Part shown: in pieces, positions 63,900 through 64,000 of the stretch | How positions within the stretch are numbered: position 1 is the first letter of the stretch | Layout of the letters: each line of letters opens with the position of its first letter | From: Cliona cf. orientalis | Taxonomy: Eukaryota > Porifera > Demospongiae > Clionaida > Clionaidae | Assembly (NCBI GenBank): GCA_963930775.1 | Contig: OZ005689.1 | Coordinates: forward strand, 27,012,798 to 27,076,797 | Length of the DNA: 64,000 nt | Direction of reading: 5' to 3' | Translations under genes and position numbers: made by a program | The notes under the pieces: model-generated | Database searches by the model: none | The model's input: only the letters and a program-made list of their open reading frames with translations | What the model was told of the DNA's origin: nothing

Positions 63900-64000
63900 C
63901 ACAATAAGCCAGTTAATGCGTGCCTGCGGTCGTGCAGTACACGATTTACAGCACTCGAGGAGTGGTCTCGTGTCTGATAAAGCACTCAGCTTCGCCTCGT
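63900..64000. other. Start of an unidentified repeat at the window edge
   Basis: CpG-containing sequence ending GATAAAGCACTCAGCTTCGC; cut by the window end. Cannot be classified. Confidence 0.3.

Overview
The window looks like AT-rich, intron-bearing nuclear DNA of an invertebrate animal, most likely a sponge (demosponge). This is inference. The supports are very short GT-AG introns (about 50-125 bp), many short dispersed inverted-repeat elements, frequent TACATGTA-type words, and transposon protein families typical of sponges and cnidarians: hAT with a TTF zinc finger, a Ulp1/PHD element, an integrase-like family, Crypton, piggyBac, ISL2EU-like and CACTA. I found no rRNA, tRNA, CRISPR array or bacterial operon. 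No complete host gene is certain. The best host candidates are a HEPN-like gene (3771-4863) and the 3' exons of a coiled-coil gene (25845-26513).

Layout. 1-14.8 kb: repeats and MITEs, a mariner-type HTH relic and the HEPN-like ORF. 14.8-18.2 kb: a decayed element joining a DDE transposase-like region, a Ulp1 (C48) protease and a PHD finger. 18.99-23.81 kb: a nearly pristine Ty1/copia retrotransposon with two 392-bp LTRs differing at one base, a 5-bp TSD and one 1310-residue polyprotein. 23.9-39.2 kb: MITEs, a three-copy dispersed repeat, a spliced gene 3' end, a Crypton-like N-terminal relic, a RING/coiled-coil pseudogene and an integrase-like pseudogene split by a MITE. 39.96-43.05 kb: a hAT pseudogene carrying two younger insertions, each with a clear TSD.

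46.587-53.956 kb: a 7370-bp CACTA-type element with CACTGGAAAAAA termini and TSD cat. It carries a broken Tnp2-like transposase (+) and, divergently, an accessory gene (-) for which I could build an intact five-exon model of 414 residues. Both flanks continue an older Tnp2-like transposase relic on the minus strand, so the element probably landed inside a relative. The upstream part of that relic is at 61.0-61.4 kb, cut at a TTAA by a piggyBac element (to 60.996 kb), which is itself split by an ISL2EU-like element (58.14-60.14 kb). 54-57 kb and 62.3 kb hold five copies or fragments of a terminal-inverted-repeat family that appears to carry a short exon. 62.5-63.6 kb is a Crypton tyrosine-recombinase pseudogene with repeated CCAAT boxes upstream.

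The window is therefore best read as a stack of nested mobile elements rather than a functional gene cluster. TSDs and restored reading frames give the relative order of several insertions. All calls come from reading the sequence by eye; no database search was run.
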